This document shows, in pieces, positions 17,018 to 25,444 of a stretch of 64,000 bases of DNA. The position numbers and the translations under genes are program-made. Positions within the stretch are counted from its first letter, which is position 1, and each line of letters starts with the position of its first letter. Below the pieces are notes generated by a model that was given only the letters and a program-made list of their open reading frames with translations, did not search any database and was not told where the DNA came from. The DNA is from G963665545 sp963665545 (lineage in GTDB: Bacteria; Pseudomonadota; Gammaproteobacteria; Xanthomonadales; SZUA-36): positions 1-64,000 of the forward strand of contig CAXXKZ010000011.1 of the NCBI GenBank assembly GCA_963665545.2, in the 5' to 3' direction.

Positions 17018-17530
17018 TCAAGTGGCTTCTTCTTTGCGTTGCAGGAACAAGCCGTCCAGCAACAGTAACACGACACCGCAAAATACCGAAGAGTCCGCTA
17101 CATTGAAGGCTGGAAAATGGTAGGACGCATAGTAAAAATCTATAAAATCAACGACATATCCAAATTCTACTCGACCCGCGAGGTTGCCGACTGCGCCACC
17201 AAGAACCAGCGCCAGCGCCAAAGCGGTGCACCATTGATCTCGTGGCAGCCGCAGTAGCCAGGTCAGCAGAACAACGCTGATGGCCGCCGGCAGAATGGTG
17301 AAAAACCAACGTTGCCAGCCGCCGGCATCGCTGAGAAAGCTGAAGGCTCCACCGTAATTGTGCGCCAATGTGAGGTTTAGCCCGGGCAATAATTCCAGCG
17401 GGCGATACAACACCAGCATCTCCCCCGCCAGGCCTTTGGTCCAAATATCCAGCGCGACAATCATGAACGTGACGGCCAGCCACAGCCAGGGGTATGGCGG
17501 AAAGAAGCGATTGGCGGTAGTAGTGTTCAT
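17018..17530 (-). CDS. lspA: lipoprotein signal peptidase LspA
   Basis: 170 residues, four membrane helices. Removes signal peptides from diacylated prolipoproteins in the inner membrane. Catalytic Asp pair visible in VVDFIDFYY and FNVADSSV; other family motifs are ALDIWTKGLA and AHNYGGAFSFL. The usual GNLIDR motif reads GNLAGR here, which is unusual but is not the catalytic pair. It starts 9 bp after ileS and is probably cotranscribed with it. Confidence 0.95.
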   Translation of the reverse strand: MNTTTANRFFPPYPWLWLAVTFMIVALDIWTKGLAGEMLVLYRPLELLPGLNLTLAHNYGGAFSFLSDAGGWQRWFFTILPAAISVVLLTWLLRLPRDQWCTALALALVLGGAVGNLAGRVEFGYVVDFIDFYYASYHFPAFNVADSSVFCGVVLLLLDGLFLQRKEEAT

Positions 17531-17539
17531 TTCGGTTGC

Positions 17540-20356
17540 TCAGGCAATCCGTCTGTTTTCGCCGGCCCCGGCCACGTTGCTTACGCACCGCACACATATT
17601 TCCGGGTGGTCCGGATCGGTACCCACATCGGCTCGATAATGCCAGCACCTGACACATTTGGCATCTTCGGACGGCGTCACTTCAACGGCCAGTTCACCGC
17701 CATCAAGCTGGCTGCGGATCGCGCCCTGCGGCGCTTCGTCCAATGGCCCGACCGCGGCTTCGGAGGTGATCAACACGAAGCGCAGTTCATCACCGACCCA
17801 CGCCAGTACATCAGCCAGTTCTCCATCCGCCCACAGCCCCACTTTCACGGCCAGCGAGGAACCTGCGGCTCCGGACTTGCGCACCACTTCAATGCCCTTG
17901 CTGACCTCATCACGCGTGGCGATCAATTGCGCCCACCTGCTGCGCTCCAGCGCGGGATGGTCAAAAGGGTAGAGGCATTCGTACCAGGTCTCAAAGAATA
18001 CACTGTCACCACGTTCACCGGGCATCTGGGCCCAGATCTCCTCGGCGGTAAAGCTCAGGATCGGGGCGACCCAGCGCACCATGGCCTCGAGGACGTGTAG
18101 CATGGCGGTTTGTGCGGATCTCCTTGCCTGGCTGCGCCTGCCGGTGGTGTAAAGTCGGTCTTTGATGATATCGACGTAAAAAGCACTCATCTCCATGGCA
18201 CAAAAATGCTGCACCTTTTGATAGACCAGCGTGAACTGGTAGTCGTCATAGGCTTGCTTGATCTCGTCTTGCACCTGCGCGGTGCGGTCAATCGCCCAGC
18301 GATCCAGCGGCAGTAATTCTTTCGCAGGCAGTGCCATGTCCGGGCTGAAACCTTCAAGATTGCCCAGCAGGAAGCGCGCCGTGTTGCGAATTCTTCGATA
18401 GACATCCGAAACGCGTTTCAAGACTTCCTCGGAGACACTCATCTCGCTGCGATAATTGGCGGCTGCAACCCACAGTCTGATGACATCAGCGCCAAGCGAG
18501 TTCATCACCTTGGCCGGCGACACGATATTGCCCAGCGATTTGGACATTTTGCGTCCCTCGCTGTCGACCACGAAGCCATGGGTCAGGACTTCTCTGTAAG
18601 GCGCCTCACCGTGCATGGCGACCGAAGTGAGTATGGAAGAATGAAACCAGCCGCGGTGCTGGTCGGAGCCTTCAAGGTACATCTCGGCCGGCCGGCGCAG
18701 TTCCTCACGCTCATCCAATACACAGTGGTGGGACGCGCCGGAGTCAAACCACACATCAAGGATGTCCTTGACCCGTTGGTATTGGTCCCGGTCAACGCCC
18801 AGGCGGGGGTAAATGTCGTCTTCGTACCAACAATCAACGCCTTGCTGCTCGAACAGGTCGGCCGCAGCGTGCATCAGCTTTTGGGTATCCGGGTGCAACT
18901 CGCCGCTCTGCCTGTCAACAAACAAGGTGATGGGCACGCCCCAGGTTCGCTGGCGTGAAATGCACCAATCCGGGCGATTTTCGATCATGCCGCGAATCCG
19001 ATCTTCACCCCAACCCGGTACCCAGCGGATTCCGCCAAGAGCCGCCAGCGTGTCCTTGCGCAGATTGGCCTGATCCATGCTGATGAACCATTGCGGCGTC
19101 ACGCGAAATGCGGTGGGTGACTTGTGGCGCCAACAGTGCGGGTAACTGTGTTCGAGCTGCTCACTGAACAACAGCATGCCCTTCTCACGCAACTTATCAA
19201 TGATGTCGTCATTCGCTTTCCACACCCACAAGCCGGCAAAAAATTCCACGTCTTCGTAATAGCAGCCATCGCCCCCAACGGGATTGGTCACTGGCAGTCC
19301 ATAGGCCTGCCCGACCCTGAAATCGTCATCGCCATGCCCCGGCGCAGTGTGCACGGCGCCGGTGCCCGCATCGGTCGTGACGTGATCTCCGAGGATCACC
19401 GGCACCGTGCGCTGATAGAAGGGGTGATTGAGCTGCAGGTTTTCCAGCGCGGCGCCATCGACGGTTGCCCGCACGGTGACGCCCTCAAGGCCGATGCGTT
19501 CGGCCACGGCAGCAACCAGGTCTGCAGCAACGACGATATGCAGCCGTTGTTCGCCCTGCGACCCACTCAGCAGTTGGTAGTGCAATTGCGGATGCAAAGA
19601 CACCGCTTCATTGGCAGGCAATGTCCACGGAGTGGTGGTCCAGATGGGAATACCGGTCTGGCCGGATTCTGGCTCGATGCCGAATATCTTGAACAACGCG
19701 CCAGCATCAGTCGCCGGAAACAACACATCAATCGCCGGCGAAGTCTTGTCCTGGTATTCGATCTCCGCCTCGGCCAGGGCGGAACGGCAATCAAAGCACC
19801 AATGCACCGGTTTTTCACCTTGCATCAGGTGGCCAGCCGCGACAATTTGTGCCAACGCGCGGACCATATTCGCCTCGTAGTGGAAGTCCTTGGTGGCGTA
19901 GGGGCTGAACCAGTCGCCCAACACACCCATGCGCCGGAAGCCGGCGCGCTGAATATCGATCTGGCGCTCGGCGTACTCGCGGCACTTCTGCCGAAAAGTT
20001 GCGGCATCGACCTTGCGCCCGACCTTGCCCACTTTCTTCTCGACCTGGAGTTCGATCGGCAGGCCGTGACAATCCCAGCCTGGCACATACGGCGAACGAA
20101 AACCCGCCACCAGGCGCGATTTGACCACCATGTCCTTGAGGATCTTGTTGACCGCGTGGCCCATGTGCAGGTCGCCATTGGCATAAGGCGGCCCGTCATG
20201 CAGAATCCACAAGGGGCGGTCCGCCGTGACCTGCTGAATCTGCTCATACAGACCCGATGATTCCCAGCGCTCAAGCATTGCCGGTTCGCGGTTGGCCAGG
20301 TTGGCCTTCATCGGGAATTCGGTTTTGGGCAAATTGATTGTGTCTTTATAGTCCAT
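17540..20356 (-). CDS. ileS: isoleucyl-tRNA synthetase
   Basis: 938 residues, normal for bacterial IleRS. Class I motifs: HMGH in NGDLHMGHAVNKILKD and KMSKS in GRKMSKSLGN. The WDCHGLPIE motif and an editing domain (TTPWTLPANEA, GTGAVHTAPGHGDDD) are present, and the C-terminal zinc-binding segment CVRCWHY...CVRC. Charges tRNA-Ile in the cytoplasm. Part of the murJ-side operon with ribF upstream and lspA downstream. Confidence 0.97.
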   Translation of the reverse strand: MDYKDTINLPKTEFPMKANLANREPAMLERWESSGLYEQIQQVTADRPLWILHDGPPYANGDLHMGHAVNKILKDMVVKSRLVAGFRSPYVPGWDCHGLPIELQVEKKVGKVGRKVDAATFRQKCREYAERQIDIQRAGFRRMGVLGDWFSPYATKDFHYEANMVRALAQIVAAGHLMQGEKPVHWCFDCRSALAEAEIEYQDKTSPAIDVLFPATDAGALFKIFGIEPESGQTGIPIWTTTPWTLPANEAVSLHPQLHYQLLSGSQGEQRLHIVVAADLVAAVAERIGLEGVTVRATVDGAALENLQLNHPFYQRTVPVILGDHVTTDAGTGAVHTAPGHGDDDFRVGQAYGLPVTNPVGGDGCYYEDVEFFAGLWVWKANDDIIDKLREKGMLLFSEQLEHSYPHCWRHKSPTAFRVTPQWFISMDQANLRKDTLAALGGIRWVPGWGEDRIRGMIENRPDWCISRQRTWGVPITLFVDRQSGELHPDTQKLMHAAADLFEQQGVDCWYEDDIYPRLGVDRDQYQRVKDILDVWFDSGASHHCVLDEREELRRPAEMYLEGSDQHRGWFHSSILTSVAMHGEAPYREVLTHGFVVDSEGRKMSKSLGNIVSPAKVMNSLGADVIRLWVAAANYRSEMSVSEEVLKRVSDVYRRIRNTARFLLGNLEGFSPDMALPAKELLPLDRWAIDRTAQVQDEIKQAYDDYQFTLVYQKVQHFCAMEMSAFYVDIIKDRLYTTGRRSQARRSAQTAMLHVLEAMVRWVAPILSFTAEEIWAQMPGERGDSVFFETWYECLYPFDHPALERSRWAQLIATRDEVSKGIEVVRKSGAAGSSLAVKVGLWADGELADVLAWVGDELRFVLITSEAAVGPLDEAPQGAIRSQLDGGELAVEVTPSEDAKCVRCWHYRADVGTDPDHPEICVRCVSNVAGAGENRRIA

Positions 20357-20372
20357 TTGTTATTTTCAACTG

Positions 20373-21389
20373 TTATTGCGGTACTGCTCGTTGAGCCAAA
20401 ATCTCCCTGGCCTGCGATTCATCTCTCACCATCTGAATCACCAGGTCGTCGATGTCGTGGAAGTGCGCTTCAGAACGTAACTTTGCCACAAAATCCACCT
20501 CAAGGCGCTGGCCATACAGGTCGCCCTTGAAGTCGAAAAAGTGAACTTCCAATAACCGCTCCCCTCCGCCCACTGTCGGTCTTCTGCCGAGGCTGACAAC
20601 CGCGGGCTTCCACGCTTGACCCTGCACCCTGGACCAGGCGGCGAAAATACCAAGGAGTGGGCTGGGTGTGACCGTGACACGCAGGTTGGCCGTAGGGTAG
20701 CCCAGGTTGCGGCCCAGTTGCTGGCCCCTGACAACGTGGCTCCCCATCGTGTACCTGCGGCCGAGCATTTGGGCGGCCCCATCAAAGTCATCATTGGCCA
20801 GGGCTTTTCTGACCGCGCTACTGGATATCCTTTGCCCGCCCGAATTGACATCTGAGACGATGTGCAAGGCGATGGCCCGCGCGCGGCACAAGACCTGCAA
20901 CAGTTTGACATCGCCCTCGCGCTGGCGCCCGAATCGAAAGTCCTCTCCGACGACCAGTGTCGAGGCATTCAGACTGATCGTCAGAATGCGCTCGACAAAT
21001 TCTTCCGGCGCCATGTGGGCGACCTCATCGTCAAACCGCATCAACCAAACATGATCGACACCCAGATCGCGCAGGCAGGCAAGCTTGGCGTAAACGCCGG
21101 ACAGGCGCGCCGGCACGAATTCTGGAGCCAGCCACACTACCGGCGCCGGCTCGAAGGTCACAACGGTGATTTCCTCGCCGTTTTCCCGCTCGCACTTGCA
21201 GCGCTCCAGCAACGCCTGGTGCCCCTTGTGCACACCATCGAAATTACCGATGGTCACCACGCCGGCAGGCCGCGCGGAACCAGACACCGTGGCGGTGCCG
21301 GATTCACTCTTGGCTGGTCTGTTTCGTGTTACGCGCAAAGTCCGGATCCTTGGCAAAATATGCGGGCTAAAAGGCAACGAATTATACAA
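20373..21389 (-). CDS. ribF: bifunctional riboflavin kinase / FAD synthetase
   Basis: Up to 338 residues. N-terminal FAD synthetase (nucleotidyltransferase) domain with TIGNFDGVHKGHQ and VGEDFRFG; SSSAVRKAL follows; then the riboflavin kinase domain with GYPTANL and the LEVHFFDF-DLYG segment. Makes FMN and FAD. The N-terminus is odd: an extra ~40 basic residues precede GVVTIGNFDG, whereas typical RibF has a short MelirGl segment, so the true start may be further in. Located between murJ and ileS in the conserved order. Confidence 0.92.
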   Translation of the reverse strand: MYNSLPFSPHILPRIRTLRVTRNRPAKSESGTATVSGSARPAGVVTIGNFDGVHKGHQALLERCKCERENGEEITVVTFEPAPVVWLAPEFVPARLSGVYAKLACLRDLGVDHVWLMRFDDEVAHMAPEEFVERILTISLNASTLVVGEDFRFGRQREGDVKLLQVLCRARAIALHIVSDVNSGGQRISSSAVRKALANDDFDGAAQMLGRRYTMGSHVVRGQQLGRNLGYPTANLRVTVTPSPLLGIFAAWSRVQGQAWKPAVVSLGRRPTVGGGERLLEVHFFDFKGDLYGQRLEVDFVAKLRSEAHFHDIDDLVIQMVRDESQAREILAQRAVPQ

Positions 21390-21443
21390 GGAGTCTCGCT
21401 TTCCTCCTACAAATTCGACTGAATTGGCGGCCTGATTGACCGC

Positions 21444-23018
21444 TTAGTTGGCGCCCTGGACCAAGTGCCGGCGGCGGATGCCGAACAACAGCAATGACGC
21501 GCCATAAGCCAAAAGACCGAGTGCTATGAGCACACCCAACCTGCCAGCGCGAGACACCGCCGAGCCCGCTGCCCACTCAGCCGGCGCACTGCTTTGCCAC
21601 CACAATGCCGCCAACATGACCAATGAGGCCGCCGCTATGGCGACAAAAATTGGCCGCCAACCTGCTTCCGGCGTGTAGCTCCCGTCCTTGCGCATGCCCC
21701 GGTAAAGCAGCCAGGCATTCAGATAGGCTGCCACCGAGCTGGCCAGCGCCAGGCCAGTATGCGGGCCCTTGAATTGCAGATACAAGAATGTGCCGACAAA
21801 CAACAAATTCAGGGCCATATTGGTCACCATGGCGATGATGGCAATACGAACCGGTGTCTTGGTGTCTTGTCTGGAGTAGTAGCCCGGCGCCAGCACCTTG
21901 ACGACAATAAATGCCGGCAATCCGATCGCGTAAGCCATCAGGCTCATGGCCGACATCTCGACGTCGCTCAACTGGAAGGCCTGATATTGGAACAAGGCGA
22001 TCAGGATGGGTTTGGCCAACACCACCAGACCCAGCGCGGCGGGAATGGTCACCAGCAAGGCCAGCCGTAACGCCCAGTCGAGGGTGGCCGAAAATGCCTG
22101 CTGATCGCGCCTGGCGTACTTGCGCGACAGGTTGGGCAAAATGACAGTCGACAGGGCGACGCCGAACACCCCCAGCGGAAACTCCAGCAGCCGATCTGAA
22201 TAATATAGCCAGGTCACGCTGCCGCTGACCAGGAAAGTTGCTATCACGCTGTCGAAAAGCAGATTAATTTGTGCAACCGAAGAGCCGATCAGCGTCGGTA
22301 TCATCAGTTTGAGAATCCGCCGTACCCCGGAGTGCTGCCAACCCCAGCGTGGTCGCGGCATCAGGCCAAGGCGCATCAGCGCCGGAATCTGCACCGCGAG
22401 CTGCACGAAGCCGGCCACCAATACACCCCAGGCCAGGGCTGAGACCGGCACTTCCAGTGCGCCGGAAAATCCCACTGCGGCCACAATCAGGGACAGGTTC
22501 AACAATATGGGCGTTAGCGCGGGAACCAGAAATTTATCAAAGCTATTGAGGATGCCGCCCGCCATCGCGGTCAGCGATATCAGCATGATGTAAGGGAAAG
22601 TGATTCTCAGCATTTCGGCTGACAGCTGGAATTCCGGTCTGCCCTCGATCAGCCAGCCCGGGGCGAATATGGCCAGCACCGCCGGCGCTGCGATCACACC
22701 GATCGCCGTAACCACCAACAGCACGGCCGTCAGTGTGCCGGCTACATGGTCCAGCAGATCCTTGAGTTCGCGCTGGCTGCCATGGGCCCGAACTTCCGAC
22801 AGCACCGGCACAAAGGCCAGAGAAAACGATCCCTCGGCAAACAGCCGGCGCATGAAGTTGGGAATTTTGAAGGCAAGAAAGAATGCATCGGTTGCCGCGC
22901 TGGCGCCGAAAAACCGGGCGAATACCATGTCGCGCAGAAAGCCCAGTATCCGCGATGCAATCGTCGCCGTGCCGACAGTGAGCGTGGACTTGAGGAGTTT
23001 CACCGGCCGCAATTCCAT
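21444..23018 (-). CDS. murJ: lipid II flippase MurJ
   Basis: 524 residues from the ATG that begins MELRPVKLLKSTLTVG. A longer in-frame extension to 23105 exists but lacks family similarity. About 14 hydrophobic helices; conserved ILGFLRDMVFARFFGAS start and AEGSFSLAFVPVLSE motif. Flips lipid II across the inner membrane for peptidoglycan synthesis. Divergent from rpsT across ~140 bp, upstream of ribF-ileS-lspA-ispH. Confidence 0.93.
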   Translation of the reverse strand: MELRPVKLLKSTLTVGTATIASRILGFLRDMVFARFFGASAATDAFFLAFKIPNFMRRLFAEGSFSLAFVPVLSEVRAHGSQRELKDLLDHVAGTLTAVLLVVTAIGVIAAPAVLAIFAPGWLIEGRPEFQLSAEMLRITFPYIMLISLTAMAGGILNSFDKFLVPALTPILLNLSLIVAAVGFSGALEVPVSALAWGVLVAGFVQLAVQIPALMRLGLMPRPRWGWQHSGVRRILKLMIPTLIGSSVAQINLLFDSVIATFLVSGSVTWLYYSDRLLEFPLGVFGVALSTVILPNLSRKYARRDQQAFSATLDWALRLALLVTIPAALGLVVLAKPILIALFQYQAFQLSDVEMSAMSLMAYAIGLPAFIVVKVLAPGYYSRQDTKTPVRIAIIAMVTNMALNLLFVGTFLYLQFKGPHTGLALASSVAAYLNAWLLYRGMRKDGSYTPEAGWRPIFVAIAAASLVMLAALWWQSSAPAEWAAGSAVSRAGRLGVLIALGLLAYGASLLLFGIRRRHLVQGAN

Positions 23019-23158
23019 GCTGTTTTGATTGCTTTTGACATGATCCTTTTGATTATGCCCAATCCACGCCTTTTTCAGCCGCCCGGGATTGACCTGTAGG
23101 CCCAAAAGTAAGAAAATAGGCGGCTTGGCTTATTAAAAGTTATCGTTGGAGAAATACC

Positions 23159-23422
23159 TTGGCTAACAGTCTATCAGCTCGCAAAAGAGCCCGTCAGTCA
23201 GAGCGTCACCGCCGCCGGAATGCCAGCCAACGCTCGCATGTCCGCACGGCCATCAAGAAAGTTCTGGCCGCGATTGAGGTGGGCGACAAGTCTGCCGCGC
23301 AGGCCGCCTACAAAGAAGTGGTGCCCGCCATTGACCGCTCCGTGGCAAAGGGCGTTATGCCCAAGAATAAGGCGGCCAGGCATAAATCGCGTCTGAACAA
23401 CCACGTTCGCGGGATGTCCTGA
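23159..23422 (+). CDS. rpsT: 30S ribosomal protein S20
   Basis: 87 residues, small and very basic, starting with TTG (as in E. coli rpsT) after GGAGAAATACC. Hallmark N-terminus ANSLSARKRARQSERHRRRN and C-terminal KNKAARHKSRLN. Binds 16S rRNA. Single gene followed by a strong terminator; divergent from murJ. Confidence 0.97.
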   Translation: MANSLSARKRARQSERHRRRNASQRSHVRTAIKKVLAAIEVGDKSAAQAAYKEVVPAIDRSVAKGVMPKNKAARHKSRLNNHVRGMS

Positions 23423-23456
23423 TTCCGGCTATAAACATCCACTCAAGATAACTCAA

Positions 23457-23481
23457 AACCCCGCTGTAAGCGGGGTTTTTT
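23457..23481 (+). terminator. rho-independent terminator of rpsT
   Basis: ACCCCGC-TGTAA-GCGGGGT stem-loop followed by a T run (TTTTTT), 35 bp after the rpsT stop. It may also serve obg from the other side. Confidence 0.85.
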
Positions 23482-23514
23482 GTGCCCTTGGCGGGGCAAT
23501 GGCGGGGCAATGTC

Positions 23515-24543
23515 CTAGAGCTCATCGCCAGCGCCTATCTCTTCCAGTGCCGTCATGACGCGCTGCACCAAGACCTGGGTGCCATCGGAGGTTACCGATG
23601 AGATCATCGTCCAGGGCTGATCCCATCCCAGTTGCTCGATGGCCTGTGCACAGCGTGCATCGGCCTCAGTACGGGGCAACAGGTCGGACTTGGTAAAAAC
23701 CAGCCAGCGGGGCTTGTCCAACAATGACTTGTCAAAAGCCCCCAGTTCCTGCGCCAGCGCCGTGATCTGCTCATGCAGCGGCAACTCATCGGTGGGCGGC
23801 GCCAGGTCAACCAGGTGCAACAGCAGGCGCGTGCGCTGTAAATGCTTGAGAAACTGCACGCCCAGACCCAGCCCCGCGGCTGCGCCTTCAATTAGGCCAG
23901 GCACGTCGGCGATGACAAAACTTCGATTCACATCAATGCGCACCACCCCCAGGTTGGGGTACAGCGTGGTGAATGGATAATCCGCAACCTTCGGGCGTGC
24001 CGCCGAGACTGCGCTGATCAGCGTAGATTTGCCGGCGTTGGGAAAACCCAGCAGGCCCACATCTGCAAGCACTTTGAGTTCCAGGTGCAGCGCCCGATGC
24101 TGACCCGCCGAGCCAGGCACGGTCTTGCGTGGTGAGCGGTTGGTGGAACTCTTGAAATGGAGGTTGCCCCATCCGCCCCGGCCGCCGACCGCGACCGGCA
24201 GTTGCTGGCCGTCGGTTTTCACGTCCCCCAGTGCTTCGGTGGTTTCCGCATCGGTCACAATTGTTCCCAGCGGCACCCGTATCAGGACATCCGCGCCACC
24301 CTTGCCCGTCATGTTGCGCCCCGACCCGGACTGACCGTTGGCGGCCTTGTACTGGCGCCGGTGGCGGAAATCCACCAGCGTGTTGAGGCCAGAATCGCCC
24401 ACCAGGCTAATATGGCCGCCACGACCGCCGTCACCGCCATCGGGCCCGCCGAACTGGATGTATTTTTCGCGCCGAAAGGAGCCCGAGCCGTCGCCACCTT
24501 TACCGGCGGTGACTTTTATTGTCGCTTCATCTACAAATTTCAT
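23515..24543 (-). CDS. obg: Obg-family GTPase CgtA/ObgE
   Basis: 342 residues. N-terminal glycine-rich Obg fold (KGGDGSGSFRREKY, GGPDGGDGGRGG) followed by the G domain: GFPNAGKST (G1), DVPGLIEGA (G3) and the G4 motif read as TKSD in VFTKSDLL. Ribosome-associated GTPase acting in 50S assembly. Third gene of rplU-rpmA-obg, separated from rpmA by a terminator-like hairpin. Confidence 0.96.
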   Translation of the reverse strand: MKFVDEATIKVTAGKGGDGSGSFRREKYIQFGGPDGGDGGRGGHISLVGDSGLNTLVDFRHRRQYKAANGQSGSGRNMTGKGGADVLIRVPLGTIVTDAETTEALGDVKTDGQQLPVAVGGRGGWGNLHFKSSTNRSPRKTVPGSAGQHRALHLELKVLADVGLLGFPNAGKSTLISAVSAARPKVADYPFTTLYPNLGVVRIDVNRSFVIADVPGLIEGAAAGLGLGVQFLKHLQRTRLLLHLVDLAPPTDELPLHEQITALAQELGAFDKSLLDKPRWLVFTKSDLLPRTEADARCAQAIEQLGWDQPWTMISSVTSDGTQVLVQRVMTALEEIGAGDEL

Positions 24544-24594
24544 GGTGCGTCCGCCACAACGTGGCCACTGACATTTTCTCTATGGTCCCACAAA

Positions 24595-24618
24595 AAAACC
24601 CCGCCGGGGCGGGGCTTT
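24595..24618 (-). terminator. terminator-like hairpin between rpmA and obg
   Basis: CCCCGC-CGGG-GCGGGG flanked by A-run/T-run; on the minus strand it ends in TTTTTTT. It would attenuate read-through from rplU-rpmA into obg. Confidence 0.75.
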
Positions 24619-24641
24619 CGCCAATTTATTCCAGCACCGCT

Positions 24642-24899
24642 TCAATCAGTTTTCACGCTGACGAACTTTCTCTTGGGCAGACCCTTGAACTCGAATTTCA
24701 CTTTTCCGTCGGTCAGAGCAAACAGGGTGTGATCGCGTCCTACACCGACATTGTCTCCGGCGTGAAAACGAGTGCCGCGCTGGCGCACGATAATATTGCC
24801 GGCCAACACTGATTCACCGCCATATCGCTTTACACCCAGGTACTTGGGATTGGAATCACGGCCGTTCTTGGTACTGCCGCCTGCCTTTTTATGTGCCAT
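24642..24899 (-). CDS. rpmA: 50S ribosomal protein L27
   Basis: 85 residues. MAHKKAGGSTKNGRDSN start and KRYGGESV...IIVRQRGTRFH are diagnostic. The N-terminal tail reaches the peptidyl-transferase centre. Follows rplU by 27 bp. Confidence 0.97.
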   Translation of the reverse strand: MAHKKAGGSTKNGRDSNPKYLGVKRYGGESVLAGNIIVRQRGTRFHAGDNVGVGRDHTLFALTDGKVKFEFKGLPKRKFVSVKTD

Positions 24900-24926
24900 G
24901 GCTTAATGCCTCTGTGTTCTGGTTGA

Positions 24927-25238
24927 TCAACCGTCGATGCCGGTGATTTCAAGTTGTGTGAAATACTGGCGGTGGCCCATCGTCCTGCGATAGTTCTTGC
25001 GCCGCTTGAATTTCACCACTTTGATCTTGGCACGGCGGCCATGGTCAAGCACTGTTGCGGTGACCTTGCCACCCTCCAGGTACGGTGCACCGATTTTAAC
25101 GTCTTCACCCTCGCCCACCATCAGCACCTGGTCCAACTCGACCGTGGCGCCTTTTTCGGCTTCGAGCTTCTCGACTTTTAATACGTCACCGGTGGTTGCT
25201 CGGTACTGCTTTCCACCGGTCTTGAATACTGCATACAT
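24927..25238 (-). CDS. rplU: 50S ribosomal protein L21
   Basis: 103 residues. MYAVFKTGGKQYR start and the KRRKNYRRTMGHRQ C-terminal motif identify L21. First gene of rplU-rpmA-obg. In many gammaproteobacteria ispB is divergent from rplU; here uvrA is the divergent neighbour and ispB is 16.5 kb away. Confidence 0.97.
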   Translation of the reverse strand: MYAVFKTGGKQYRATTGDVLKVEKLEAEKGATVELDQVLMVGEGEDVKIGAPYLEGGKVTATVLDHGRRAKIKVVKFKRRKNYRRTMGHRQYFTQLEITGIDG

Positions 25239-25444
25239 GGGATTTGCGCCTTGAGGTCGAAACGACCCTACAAAAGGGCGGGAATGTTAGCGGTTTTGTG
25301 CCTCGCGGTCAACCCGCGGGCGGCCTTTTCGTAACACTGCAAGCTGCAGATGATTCACATCACTCACAGCCTTTGCTACGACGTTGCAAGCGGAGTTATA
25401 GTAGCTGGTTGGAGCGGTATTTTTCCAGGTGCAGTCGAAATTAT

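Noticed and set aside
19124..20260. 378-codon open frame antisense to ileS
   Set aside because: IleRS motifs are intact on the other strand, and the antisense protein has no recognisable domain.
25300..25444. SOS (LexA) box before uvrA
   Set aside because: I found no CTGT-N8-ACAG or close match in the region between rplU and uvrA.
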